Positions 52,020-61,713 of a stretch of 64,000 nt of DNA are shown in pieces (the first letter of the stretch is position 1; every line of letters begins with the position of its first letter). The notes beneath the pieces are model-generated. The model made no database searches. It saw only the letters and a list, made by a program, of their open reading frames with translations, and was not told the DNA's origin. This DNA comes from GCA-020345945 sp964596985 (GTDB taxonomy: Archaea > Thermoproteota > Bathyarchaeia > RBG-16-48-13 > GCA-020345945), in NCBI GenBank assembly GCA_964596985.1, contig CAZQWG010000004.1:124001-188000 (forward strand), read 5' to 3'. The translations under genes and the position numbers were made by a program.

Positions 52020-52601
52020 CTACCTCCTCTTGAGGAACGGTATTTTCAGCTTGTACTTCTTGTTCAACCAGTTCAGCACCCGGTAAGCTATGAGACCAGC
52101 GACCGCCAAGAATATTGCCATTAAGATCCACCAGGGGAGCGTCGGCTGCACCGTGAAGAAGTGTTCCTGACTCATCTCCGTGCCGTCACTGTACTCAAAG
52201 ACGCCCCTCACCCTGTATTCTCCTACAGGCAGGAACCACGTAGGGAACGAGAAGGAGCCGGCGTGATCGTCGTCAGGCGCCAAATGCTCATCCCAGGTAA
52301 CCCGGGGCAACGAGTACTCAAACCAGATTAGCCAGAAGAACTTGTGTCCTACAGTGATAGTGTACGCAGTGCTGTCCAAGTCTGTCCGTGACCCCCGGTT
52401 GATAGTGTTCCAGCTAACCGTAACGTCACCGCCGTCAATCCAGGGCACCTCGGTCTCGCTGAGGCTCGTCGTAAGCCAGATATCGTTCCGGGTCTCCTCC
52501 AGCGTCCCCCCGTAAGCCACCGCAAAGCAGTGAACCGAGGCAACCATCAAGACGATAAGCATCGCCGTAATCCTACCGTCAATTAGTTTTCCGTTTAGCA
52601 T
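52020..52601 (-). CDS. Secreted, membrane-anchored CARDB-like protein
   Basis: 193 residues from ATG 52601 after GGAGGTGATGTT. Signal peptide (ITAMLIVLMVASVHCFAVAYG), an adhesion-like beta domain resembling CARDB (VTVSWNTINRGS, WFLPVGEYRVRGVFEYSDG), a C-terminal helix (WWILMAIFLAVAGLIAYRVL) and a basic tail. Probably displayed on the cell or virion surface; function unknown. Confidence 0.65.
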   Translation of the reverse strand: MLNGKLIDGRITAMLIVLMVASVHCFAVAYGGTLEETRNDIWLTTSLSETEVPWIDGGDVTVSWNTINRGSRTDLDSTAYTITVGHKFFWLIWFEYSLPRVTWDEHLAPDDDHAGSFSFPTWFLPVGEYRVRGVFEYSDGTEMSQEHFFTVQPTLPWWILMAIFLAVAGLIAYRVLNWLNKKYKLKIPFLKRR

Positions 52602-52605
52602 AACA

Positions 52606-53019
52606 TCACCTCCTTCTCCAGACAATTGATAGGACGACTAGCAGGTTCCCCGCGAAGAAGAGGATCGGCGGCAGAAGCAGCCAGAAAAGCGAGGCAGCAA
52701 CATCAGACAGGAACAGGTTTCTGGCGTAGATGCTGAGTATGATCCCTGAGACCGCAAGGAACCCTCCGGTAAAGATGAAGACGATCCGCTTAGCATTCAA
52801 GACAAAGCTGTGGAAACAGTAGAAAAACCATAGAACACAGGCAACGTAGATGACCGGGTAAAGCACATAGTTGTGGTGAACTATGAAGTCTCCGAGATAG
52901 TAGTGGGTGACCGCGGTGCCGTACGCGATGTCGCCAACCCGATCCAACACCAATCCTGCAACGACGAGGAATAGAAGCCCGGCAATGAACCGTTGAACAG
53001 CTACGCTACCACGCAACAT
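52606..53019 (-). CDS. Membrane protein with four helices
   Basis: 137 residues with four helices (FIAGLLFLVVAGLVLD; YPVIYVACVLWFFYCF; IVFIFTGGFLAVSGIILSIYA; LFWLLLPPILFFAGNLLVVLSIV). Overlaps the end of the 53001 gene by 19 nt. Unrecognised; similar in layout to 62593-62988. Confidence 0.6.
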   Translation of the reverse strand: MLRGSVAVQRFIAGLLFLVVAGLVLDRVGDIAYGTAVTHYYLGDFIVHHNYVLYPVIYVACVLWFFYCFHSFVLNAKRIVFIFTGGFLAVSGIILSIYARNLFLSDVAASLFWLLLPPILFFAGNLLVVLSIVWRRR

Positions 53020-53846
53020 TTCTTCCTCCTGCCAATCACTGTGACTAGGGCGAGCAGAAGACCGGCCAGCACCCCTTCAGCAGGGAACCCGGGAATCCCC
53101 TCCTCACCGAACAAATCATCCACCACGTCACCAACCCAATCATCCTCCTCCGATTCCCCCTCACTTGAACTGCTACTACTGGACGTTTTTGCGGTAGGCT
53201 CGTTCGGGGATTCAACCTTGTCCTCACGGTACTCGCTGACCCCTGAGAACGGAACTGTGATCGTCTCTTCACCGGAGTAACCGTTGCCCTCGTAATCCCA
53301 TTCCTGTTCCTCGCTGAGGATGAAGCAGTCGCTCTTCTGCTCTGTATCCCAGCCCTCATGGATATTGTTGCTGAACTCGATCCACCGGAACCCCAGCATC
53401 ACCGCCGGATTCACCGTGAGGATTCTCCCGTACTTGTTCTCGATCTCCACGGGATCATAGCAGTTCACGTCACGCCACTTGACCAGGGCATGGTAGTGGT
53501 CTCCTTCCTCGTACACCGCGTCCATCACATCCATCTCCAGCTCAACCTCAATCTCGTTATTGTTGATGTCCACGGATAGCTTCCAGTTCCTGATCGAGAG
53601 GTCTCTTTGCTGCCGTCTCTGAATCTTGTCAAGCACAGCCTCCTCCACCTCCTCCTCGAACTCGTCACCGTACTCGGTCATAACCTCCTTGAAGTCAGCC
53701 AGAGCATTATCGTCCCCGACGGTGAAGCTGGCTGTGAACAGGAACCCTATCGGCACATTCGAGTAGTAAACCTTCTTCGCGTAGACAGACGGAACAGCGG
53801 AGAAGAGAAGCACTACCGCCACCACTATAACCAATTTTTCCTTCAT
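53001..53846 (-). CDS. Secreted protein with C-terminal sorting-like tail
   Basis: 281 residues. Signal peptide (LVIVVAVVLLFSAVPSVYA), a large acidic beta-rich ectodomain, a Ser-rich linker (TAKTSSSSSSSEGESEED), then GIPGFPAEG, a hydrophobic helix (VLAGLLLALVTVIG) and RRKK: the tripartite layout of archaeosortase-type C-terminal signals. A probable distant paralogue of the 61713 protein: both have an early F-x-x-E acidic helix region, a VELxxDV strand and a KWR motif. Likely a surface protein. Confidence 0.65.
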   Translation of the reverse strand: MKEKLVIVVAVVLLFSAVPSVYAKKVYYSNVPIGFLFTASFTVGDDNALADFKEVMTEYGDEFEEEVEEAVLDKIQRRQQRDLSIRNWKLSVDINNNEIEVELEMDVMDAVYEEGDHYHALVKWRDVNCYDPVEIENKYGRILTVNPAVMLGFRWIEFSNNIHEGWDTEQKSDCFILSEEQEWDYEGNGYSGEETITVPFSGVSEYREDKVESPNEPTAKTSSSSSSSEGESEEDDWVGDVVDDLFGEEGIPGFPAEGVLAGLLLALVTVIGRRKKCCVVA

Positions 53847-53852
53847 TTTATT

Positions 53853-54107
53853 TCAACTCACGAGTTTCACGAGCAGAACTAAAATCGCCAAGACAAAGAG
53901 AACAGCTACCCCCAAGACCGCATACCCCTCTTTCAGATTCGAGATGACCCTCATCACAACGTTCGGAGTGTCCCCTACGATTCGGGGAATACTATCCACG
54001 GCTCCACTGACCACAGGCGAAGTCATGTACCAGACCACCCCGATTGCTACGACGAGGACGAACATGTGTAAGGCAAACAACAGCAACCGCCTCCTGAAAC
54101 TTTTCGG
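53853..54107 (-). CDS. Membrane protein with two helices
   Basis: 84 residues from ATG 54107; a longer frame to 54188 overlaps the 54116 gene. Helices LLLFALHMFVLVVAIGVVWYM and YAVLGVAVLFVLAILVLLVKLV flank a short outward loop. Unrecognised. Confidence 0.55.
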   Translation of the reverse strand, partial: PKSFRRRLLLFALHMFVLVVAIGVVWYMTSPVVSGAVDSIPRIVGDTPNVVMRVISNLKEGYAVLGVAVLFVLAILVLLVKLVS

Positions 54108-54115
54108 CATAGATT

Positions 54116-54499
54116 TTACACTCGGATTAGTATCTGGTAGCTTACTATGGAAACCACGACGCCAATGAACACAGCTAGGAAATCCCATGCATACGCGTAT
54201 GCGGGGAAAGCCCCACCAATCATTGAGAACAGCGACACGGCTAAGATGAATACGCCGAAGCTAGTGAACAACGCCCAGAGAATACTCAAAGTCTGCCTCG
54301 GAGAAGGCGTCATGTCCGGCATTCTACGCCTCGGAATCAACCGTTTATACCGGAGGAAGAGAGCACCAGCCAACACCAGTGAACCCACTACACCCAAGAT
54401 CATTCGGACTTCAACAGTGAAGTATTGCAGATTAAGCTCCATGCCCAGAAACGCGTTAATCTGGTTTCCAACCCATTCCAGCCTTGACAAAGCATCCAT
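54116..54499 (-). CDS. Membrane protein with three helices
   Basis: 127 residues; helices MILGVVGSLVLAGALFL, LWALFTSFGVFILAVSLF and WDFLAVFIGVVVSIVSYQIL, with a basic RYKRLIPRRR loop. Directly downstream of the giant gene (11 nt). Unrecognised. Confidence 0.55.
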   Translation of the reverse strand: MDALSRLEWVGNQINAFLGMELNLQYFTVEVRMILGVVGSLVLAGALFLRYKRLIPRRRMPDMTPSPRQTLSILWALFTSFGVFILAVSLFSMIGGAFPAYAYAWDFLAVFIGVVVSIVSYQILIRV

Positions 54500-54510
54500 T
54501 TTCTCACCTC

Positions 54511-57500
54511 CTATATGATTCCTGTAGCCATCAGAACCGCCACAAATATTCCCCCCAGAATGATGACGACCCCACTGAAGATTGCAAGCCTTCCCTGCAC
54601 GGATTCACTGGACTTCCTGGTCAAGGTCTTCAGGTTTATCCCCGACACGAACCCGTAAAGGATCAGCAGGGCACCGAGCGAGACGCTGAGTGCACCGATA
54701 GTTCCGATCCCGTAGAGCATAGCCCCAGCCTGCTCCACGTAGGGTACGGCTGCCCCGAACATGTAGACAGTGAAGGAGCGAATGCTTCCTACCGCATTGG
54801 ATACGATGCCCATCATAGTCAAGAGGGAAACCGAGACTACGAGTATCCCGGCCAGCAGGAGGTTCCTGTCGGTCCGGGAAAGCTTAGGGGACTTGACGGC
54901 GACAACCAGCACTGCGAAGATAGTGCCGACTATTACGAACGGGAAACCGGAGGGCGACAGCAACCCCGTCAAGTTGATGGGGGGAAGGGATACCCAAGCT
55001 GGAAGATGGATCACCCCAGCCATAACCGAGTAACCGCCGACCAGCCCCACGATACCGAATAACAGTAGTCCTGATGCCAGCTCCTTCCCTATGAGTGCGA
55101 GTCCTGCGCCTGAGCTTGAAAGCAGCATCAACAAGAACATGCCGGATAGGAGGTAGAGTGACGGCATCAATGCGGGTGCAACCACGGTGAAGGCTTCTGT
55201 GAGCGTTTCGGTTTTGACATCGCCTTTCCCTGTGTGCCCTGCCAAGTAGACTTCGACCTTCAGCTGCAACGGGTCTTGCAGGGGATAATCTTCGGGCAGG
55301 GTGAACTCGACAGGCACCCACTCGCTGATCTCACGGTTATCCGGTACATACCAGAAGGTCGTAGTCTGCTCATGCAGCACAGTTCCCTCGCTGTCCTTAA
55401 CCGTAATCTCTGCGTCAACGTTAGCATGGTAATTCAAGTCGCTGACGAAATGGATGAGTAGCATGAATGAGACTGTTCTCTGGCTACAGGATGCGTCTGC
55501 TACACGAATCTCAAATACCACGAAATCTCCGAGAAGTATTTCATTGCCCCCTCCGCCTCCACCAGTTGTAGCCTCATCGCCTCCAGCCCCCCCAGTTGAA
55601 GCCGGATTCACGGTAAGCGCAAATGAGTGGGTGTCGTAGTCTGAACCGTAGAGACGCAGATCAACAGTGTATGGTCCAGCTACACCAGGAGCCGTTAGAA
55701 TAAGGGTTCCAGTCTGGTTGGCAGCCCCCACAGCCAGAGAAATGTCCGTGGTGTTGCTCCAAGCCCCAGCACCTATCCTTGCCCCCACATCGTAAATCGT
55801 TGTGAGACTGGTTCCGTTGTTGGCAAACTCGTAGTACAGAGTTACCGCGGCTCCCGGGTTGCAGGACGTGGGAGATATGTAGCTACTTGTTACATCCTTG
55901 TCGATCTGACCGTCCACATCGAAGTTCTTGGTTCCAGACTCGCCGACTACGTTGTTCCCTGCCTGGTCTTTCAACTGGAATGTGTCAGTATAGGTTCCCT
56001 TGTCGTCAGGGTGTGTCTGCCCTGCGGTTCCAACCTGTACGGTTGCCGTCGGGTTGACTACCCCACTTCCACCACTATTATAGGATAATGCTCCTCTTGT
56101 GACCTGGAAATACCAGTTATTGAACGAGAGGTCTCCGGCGTTTGTTATGTCTACGCCCGTATAACGGTACTGGACTCCAGCCTGACCAGGCTCATCTATC
56201 GGGTTCGGCAGGGAAGCGTCCAAGGATGCTGTGAGACTGAAAGTTCCTGTTGGGTCTGCGGGGTTGAGGAGATCTAAACCGTTGCTGTCTTCAACATAGA
56301 TCGTATAAGAATGGGCGAGGTTGTACGTGTTCGGGTTCGGAAGAGTCGTACTGTTCGTGGTAAGGATCTTCGTGTTTCCGGCGTTGAAGGTGAACAGTCC
56401 AGAATACCCGGTGTTTCCTCCCTGCGTGACCCGGATTCTCATGTTTTTGAGGTCGAAGTCGTTTGTGGCGAAGGCGTGAACTCCGGCTAATGTGACCTCG
56501 AATTTTGATCCTTCCTGCCCTACCTCATCCGCTACCGAGCTTGCTCCTACCGAGTCGATGTAGGCGAGAACCGTATCCGAATCCGAACTATCCGCCGGAT
56601 CTATTCCCGCAAGGGTATCTCCCCCAGCAGTCCCGATTCCGGCGAGCGATGCTTCTAGGTTAGCTACCGTGATCTGCCCTGATCCGTCAGTCGTTCCAAC
56701 CTGATCTGCTCCGGCATTAATTTTGTATCCTGCCTTGAAGCTAGTGGCTATCGCCGAGTCATGTGCCCAATTGTAGGTGAGGGTTGCGGTGACTCCGTCT
56801 ATCTGGTTCCCAGCGTAGCCGAAGCTCACGTCAGGCTTACCCTTAGAAAAGAATGCGAGTTCGTTTCCAGATGTCGAGGCGAGGTAGACTAGATAATACT
56901 TTGAATCCGTTCCATTATAGTACAAGGAATATGATGTTATGAAACTGCCAGCATCATGGTCAAACCCGAATACGTCGTCATAGTCCCTTGAAGCCCCGAG
57001 ATTGATTATGGTCGGATATTTCGAGAATGAGAACGTCGGATCTACTCTAGCATATCCCTGTGCGTCTCCAGTCACTCGGTAAAGAATATCTTCTTCGACC
57101 TCTGTTCCCACGTTCTCGGTGCAGGATACTCCTTTGATATTCCAGTGGGTCGTATTCCAGCCAGTGTAAGTATTCGTGTTCGCCGTCTGTACGACGAAAA
57201 CCGTGTTTAGAACCGTGTTGGCATCCCAGTTCTTATTGGCACTTCCGTCAACCCAAAATTGAACGTAATCTGGATCACCACTGCTCACCACGTTGTACTC
57301 GAATTTGTGGGTGTAACTGGCATTCCCAGTATTCTTGAATAATAATCCCATAGTATCCGTTGCCACAGTATGGTAGAGCAGGGCTATGCCCCAATCGTCT
57401 TCCAGTCCCGCTTCCCCTGTGTCGGCTATGTTCTTGGTTTCCAGAGACGTAAAGGTATCGTTGAGAACAGCGATCTTACTGTATCTACCATTCGGGAACT

Positions 57501-60500
57501 CCAGTTTACGGACGAGAGAAAAATGCCCATCACTGGTTGATTGAGTTATATCCCCTAGAACCGTTGCATCTTTATCTATGACCGTGTAGAAGGTTGAGCC
57601 GTCAGAATAAATGAAGTATTCAAGTGTATCCTTGAAGTTGGTTCCTCCTTGATCGTCCACGTACTCCGCTTCAAATGAAATGAGGTCTGGGGTATTCACT
57701 GTGATGTTGAACGAGGAGAGGACAGCAATCTTATAGACTGTTGCACCGTTATCCTTGAAGTAACTTGAGAAAGTCCAACTATCCCATCCAAGCCCACCTG
57801 AATCCACAAGATTTGTCGCCGAACCCTGCACGTAATACTCCGAGATCCTAAGCCCTACTTCTCCTCCACCCGTAACATCAAAAACGATTCCTTTGCTCCC
57901 CTCGCTGTAGACATGGAACCCTATACTAGATGCGTCGTCGAACCATAGACCCACGGCACCCGTCTTCTGCTCCAAGACCTTCATCTGTAAGGTCTGACCG
58001 GAAGCTACGCCGATCTCTCCCTGATCTACCACGGCGTAGTCATCTGCTCCTCCCTTCGCCCCTGCCATTATGAGGTCGGGGTCAGCGAAATGAGGGAAGT
58101 AGTTTGACCCATCGTACCGTTGGACTCCGAGATTCGTTATTGTAGCGTTGTTCTGCAAGAAGACTTGGACAGCCAGCTTGTCCCGAGCATAGCTACCGGA
58201 ACCGATGCTGTATATCGCATAGGTGTCTGTCATGGTGACGATTCCGGCTCCCTGCCCCTCATCATAAGCATCCGTCAAGGTTCCATGACTGACAGAGAGA
58301 GATGGGGGATCATTTTCCTCGTCGAAAGCCGAATCTATTTCGGTGTAAGCGTCCTCGTCCTTCGCCGTCCAGACGGCGTTAAACCCGTCGTTGTTCGTGG
58401 CATTGATTTGCTGATTTACTAGCCCAGACTTGTAGATCTGAAGGTAGTCTTCGTTGGCTTCATCGTAGATGTCGATTCCATCATTGAGACCAGAGGGGTC
58501 GGGGTTGAAAAGCTCCATGAGTCCGACACAGCCTTCCGCAGAATCGTATAGTGCCCCCCAATCTGCTTTCCCCAAGTAATCCGTTCCGTCCAGAGCACCA
58601 GATACCGGAGCACCCCCATCTTGGTAGCCGAAAGTGTCGAAGAGAGCGTTATCGAAATAGCTTACGTGTTTGCATTCCGTATAGTTTACCGGATTCGCCC
58701 CATCGTAGTCAAGGTCAATATCCCAGTAGATCCGGGGGGAATGGGCGTAGATCGTGACGATCTTATCGAAATCCACGTTACCATCGTTGTGGGCGTTGTC
58801 TTCCATCGCTCCTTGGAATCTGATTCTTATACGGGTCTGACCGTATTCCAGTAAGCTAGAAGTTGTTCCTGCCTCATAGTAGTCGAAGAACCATGTAGCC
58901 CCGACCTTGATTCCGGTGCCGAACCCCCAAGGGTAAGTGTCGTCGATCACATCTGTACTGCCGTCTGGCTTCCAGACTGAGGCGGTTCCCCCCTGCGCAT
59001 CATCTAGCGTGACCGAGAAATGGTCGTTGGTTACGGTCCAAGTGGTTGCGCCTATGGCGAGCGTCGGGTCGAACTCCGCCTCCTTACCTGGGTCGAGCGT
59101 GGTTTTCACGTGGATCTTGTAGCCGACTGCCTCCAAGCCCTGCGTCCAGAGCGATGCGTCCACAGACCACTGTGAACCGATGAGGTCCGAGTAGTCGAAA
59201 CGCTCCCCCGAACTGAAGACGGCTAAGAGGAGCGGGTCGCCCTCCGGTCCCTGCGTGAGCCACTGCATCTTCTCAGAGGTCTTAACGTTGAGGGCGAACT
59301 CGACCTCTACCTGCTTCGACTTATCGTTCCTAGCCCAAGCAGAATGCTTAATGTAGCCAAGCCCGGACTCCCATACCAGGTTATGGGTGAAGCTGACCCC
59401 GGCAGGGTCAACGTAGCTGAACTGGATTTCACTACGCTTCTCGGTGCTCTCGATGACGGTTAGGGCCAACTGGTTCAAGTGAACCTGGTAATTCCCTGTC
59501 TGGGCGGTGACTTCCTGCTCGAAGTAGAGGAGCAGGCTGTTAATATTCAGGAATCCTTCCTCAAGGATTCCATGTTTCTCAAGAATGTTGCCTTCGCCGT
59601 CCAGTTCTCCTATCATATAGCTGTGCGAGTTGCCCTCCGAATCTTTGAAGGAGCCTTGGATGGCTTTCACGGTCTCAGGAATATCCGGGGGTATAACGCT
59701 TATGATTCCAGGTTCAGCTTTCCCGGGGAGTTCGGGGTCAACGTAGACCTGCTCGCTCGGTGCGAGGGTCCGGGTCATGGTCACGTAGCAGTCCTGCCCT
59801 ATGACCTCGCCTCGCACATCGTATCCGGCTTGAACCATGTCGATGAACTCTATGTTCCCGCGCTTCCCACTGAGCCGAACAGTCTTGAGGGGGTCTCCTT
59901 CCGGTGATGTGTCAGCCCACACAGGGGTTCCGAGGTCGTCGTGGATCTTCCATTTCACCGTGAAATCGAGCGGGGTTATTTGCCCGTTCTCTGTGAGGAT
60001 GTCCACTTTCGCGGTTGTAGCACCTTGCAGGATCTCCGTCGTCTGGTCTAAGACGATGCCGGAGTAATTGTACTCGTAGTGCCACGTGCACTGGTCTGCC
60101 ATGTTGTGGAGGATCTCGAAGTCGATGTTAACGTCAGGGTCAACGATTACGCCTGTGACGACTTCCTGGTTGGGGAGGACGAATTGCACCGAGTAGTCTA
60201 GGTTTTCTACGTGAACCTCCCCGTCACGGTACATGATGAGCTTAAGATCCTTCGTCTCCGAGCCGTCAGGGTTAGATGTGACCTCGTACAGCTTCCAGCA
60301 GTCGTTTATCGCATCTTCCTCTGCCCAGAGCGGGGTTCCGGCTTCGCCTAGCCCCTGCTCGTCCGGTGTCGGACCATCATAGTTCACGGTGATTTCAAGC
60401 GGACTGTGGAACGTGGCGTAGGCCTTCAGCTCCCCGGTGCCCTCCAGGTATTCGGTTCGCCAATCCTTCTCCGGCAGGGGAGCACCGCCAGACGTGACTT

Positions 60501-61713
60501 CAACACTGTTTACGTCTGACTGGTCGTCTAGGTACGCCGTGACCTCGCATGAATCGCCCGGGTTGCCGGAGGCGACTACTGTTATTTCCCCATCGTTAGC
60601 GAGATCCGAGTTGTCGGTGTCGATCGACCCGCCGATGATTGAGACAGGAATATTATCTACCGTTGAGCCACCAGAACTTGAGGCAGAACTCGACCCAGCT
60701 CCTCCACCGACTGGCCCCCCTCCGCCTTTCTTCGGGGGTTTCTCTTCTTCCCGCCCATGCTTGCCCCAGTACTCTTCCAGGAGGCGTTCAAGCTTCTCGT
60801 AGCTCAGTGTGAGCACGAATCCAGGTTTCAACCGGAGATTCTCAGAGTCGTAGAGGTCTTCCGCGTAAACGCCCGGCTCAAGCCCCCCGTCCGACGCGAA
60901 TACACGTTTCCTCCCCTCCCACCGGTTAGACAGGCTGACACCTTCAGCATCCAAGCTTATCCTGTACTGGCTGTCCCAGTGATCCTCGTCCACCATGTAG
61001 CCTACGTAGAAGTTGTCGAGGAGAACCCTGCACCCCTCACCGATAGGACCATTCCAGACACGGACGCGGTACCACCGCCCCCGCTCTATAGTATATGAGA
61101 AGTAGCCGGGAACAGTGTGAATGATCTCCTCCACGGTTTCCCGCTCGTCTTGGCTGTAGTCTTTATGTCGGAAGCCGTGGTCGTTCATGTTCGCCTCGCC
61201 TGTCGGCGTGTAGGGAAGAGACTGCTCTACATCAACCAACTCGACGCGAAGTACGGTGTCATCTAAAAATTGGCTCGGATAGGTACTATCGTGGAACTCC
61301 AGTTTAGCCTCGATTTGGAGCGGTAAGGTGACTAGGCGTATGTACTGTCCTTGGACAGTTGATTCTACCTTGACGTAGTTGGCTCCGAGGAGCCGGTCAT
61401 GCTCGTCCCAGTAGGTGAGCTTCCATGAACCCCAAGGCAGCCGTAGGACGGCGTGGCTGTCCTCTACTTCCGCTACGAGTACAGGGTTCTCATAGTTCGG
61501 GGATTCAGGTGTAAGTATCAACCATGCGGACGGGTACACCCTTATCGTCCCGTCTGTGGGTTCGGGGTGCCCATCCTGCGTGATTATATCCACGGTTACG
61601 GGCGCAGATTCGGGGATCGTGAATGTGAGTGCGGATAGAATGATGAATGTGATTACGAACAGTGTTGCCGGGTTAATCCTGGAAAGAAGGCGGGTGAGCT
61701 GTGGCTTCGACAT
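54511..61713 (-). CDS. Giant 2,400-residue surface protein
   Basis: Starts at ATG 61713, overlapping the stop of the 61713 neighbour (TAATG); the open frame extends 94 codons further but only as a shadow of that gene. An N-terminal signal-anchor (PATLFVITFIILSALTF) is followed by about 2,150 outward residues rich in Gly, Ser, Thr, Asp and Asn with predicted beta domains, a GGGGPVGGG...SSSASSSGG linker near residue 360, and tandem similar modules around residues 1,700-1,900 (DEVGQEGSKF and DEPGQAGVQY; DLKNMRIRVTQGG and DLSFNNWYFQVTRG). A gly-rich hinge and about six to seven helices occupy the last about 220 residues. No cysteine-rich or enzyme motif. Adhesin, spike or S-layer-like role is inferred. 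Confidence 0.85.
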   Translation of the reverse strand: MSKPQLTRLLSRINPATLFVITFIILSALTFTIPESAPVTVDIITQDGHPEPTDGTIRVYPSAWLILTPESPNYENPVLVAEVEDSHAVLRLPWGSWKLTYWDEHDRLLGANYVKVESTVQGQYIRLVTLPLQIEAKLEFHDSTYPSQFLDDTVLRVELVDVEQSLPYTPTGEANMNDHGFRHKDYSQDERETVEEIIHTVPGYFSYTIERGRWYRVRVWNGPIGEGCRVLLDNFYVGYMVDEDHWDSQYRISLDAEGVSLSNRWEGRKRVFASDGGLEPGVYAEDLYDSENLRLKPGFVLTLSYEKLERLLEEYWGKHGREEEKPPKKGGGGPVGGGAGSSSASSSGGSTVDNIPVSIIGGSIDTDNSDLANDGEITVVASGNPGDSCEVTAYLDDQSDVNSVEVTSGGAPLPEKDWRTEYLEGTGELKAYATFHSPLEITVNYDGPTPDEQGLGEAGTPLWAEEDAINDCWKLYEVTSNPDGSETKDLKLIMYRDGEVHVENLDYSVQFVLPNQEVVTGVIVDPDVNIDFEILHNMADQCTWHYEYNYSGIVLDQTTEILQGATTAKVDILTENGQITPLDFTVKWKIHDDLGTPVWADTSPEGDPLKTVRLSGKRGNIEFIDMVQAGYDVRGEVIGQDCYVTMTRTLAPSEQVYVDPELPGKAEPGIISVIPPDIPETVKAIQGSFKDSEGNSHSYMIGELDGEGNILEKHGILEEGFLNINSLLLYFEQEVTAQTGNYQVHLNQLALTVIESTEKRSEIQFSYVDPAGVSFTHNLVWESGLGYIKHSAWARNDKSKQVEVEFALNVKTSEKMQWLTQGPEGDPLLLAVFSSGERFDYSDLIGSQWSVDASLWTQGLEAVGYKIHVKTTLDPGKEAEFDPTLAIGATTWTVTNDHFSVTLDDAQGGTASVWKPDGSTDVIDDTYPWGFGTGIKVGATWFFDYYEAGTTSSLLEYGQTRIRIRFQGAMEDNAHNDGNVDFDKIVTIYAHSPRIYWDIDLDYDGANPVNYTECKHVSYFDNALFDTFGYQDGGAPVSGALDGTDYLGKADWGALYDSAEGCVGLMELFNPDPSGLNDGIDIYDEANEDYLQIYKSGLVNQQINATNNDGFNAVWTAKDEDAYTEIDSAFDEENDPPSLSVSHGTLTDAYDEGQGAGIVTMTDTYAIYSIGSGSYARDKLAVQVFLQNNATITNLGVQRYDGSNYFPHFADPDLIMAGAKGGADDYAVVDQGEIGVASGQTLQMKVLEQKTGAVGLWFDDASSIGFHVYSEGSKGIVFDVTGGGEVGLRISEYYVQGSATNLVDSGGLGWDSWTFSSYFKDNGATVYKIAVLSSFNITVNTPDLISFEAEYVDDQGGTNFKDTLEYFIYSDGSTFYTVIDKDATVLGDITQSTSDGHFSLVRKLEFPNGRYSKIAVLNDTFTSLETKNIADTGEAGLEDDWGIALLYHTVATDTMGLLFKNTGNASYTHKFEYNVVSSGDPDYVQFWVDGSANKNWDANTVLNTVFVVQTANTNTYTGWNTTHWNIKGVSCTENVGTEVEEDILYRVTGDAQGYARVDPTFSFSKYPTIINLGASRDYDDVFGFDHDAGSFITSYSLYYNGTDSKYYLVYLASTSGNELAFFSKGKPDVSFGYAGNQIDGVTATLTYNWAHDSAIATSFKAGYKINAGADQVGTTDGSGQITVANLEASLAGIGTAGGDTLAGIDPADSSDSDTVLAYIDSVGASSVADEVGQEGSKFEVTLAGVHAFATNDFDLKNMRIRVTQGGNTGYSGLFTFNAGNTKILTTNSTTLPNPNTYNLAHSYTIYVEDSNGLDLLNPADPTGTFSLTASLDASLPNPIDEPGQAGVQYRYTGVDITNAGDLSFNNWYFQVTRGALSYNSGGSGVVNPTATVQVGTAGQTHPDDKGTYTDTFQLKDQAGNNVVGESGTKNFDVDGQIDKDVTSSYISPTSCNPGAAVTLYYEFANNGTSLTTIYDVGARIGAGAWSNTTDISLAVGAANQTGTLILTAPGVAGPYTVDLRLYGSDYDTHSFALTVNPASTGGAGGDEATTGGGGGGNEILLGDFVVFEIRVADASCSQRTVSFMLLIHFVSDLNYHANVDAEITVKDSEGTVLHEQTTTFWYVPDNREISEWVPVEFTLPEDYPLQDPLQLKVEVYLAGHTGKGDVKTETLTEAFTVVAPALMPSLYLLSGMFLLMLLSSSGAGLALIGKELASGLLLFGIVGLVGGYSVMAGVIHLPAWVSLPPINLTGLLSPSGFPFVIVGTIFAVLVVAVKSPKLSRTDRNLLLAGILVVSVSLLTMMGIVSNAVGSIRSFTVYMFGAAVPYVEQAGAMLYGIGTIGALSVSLGALLILYGFVSGINLKTLTRKSSESVQGRLAIFSGVVIILGGIFVAVLMATGII

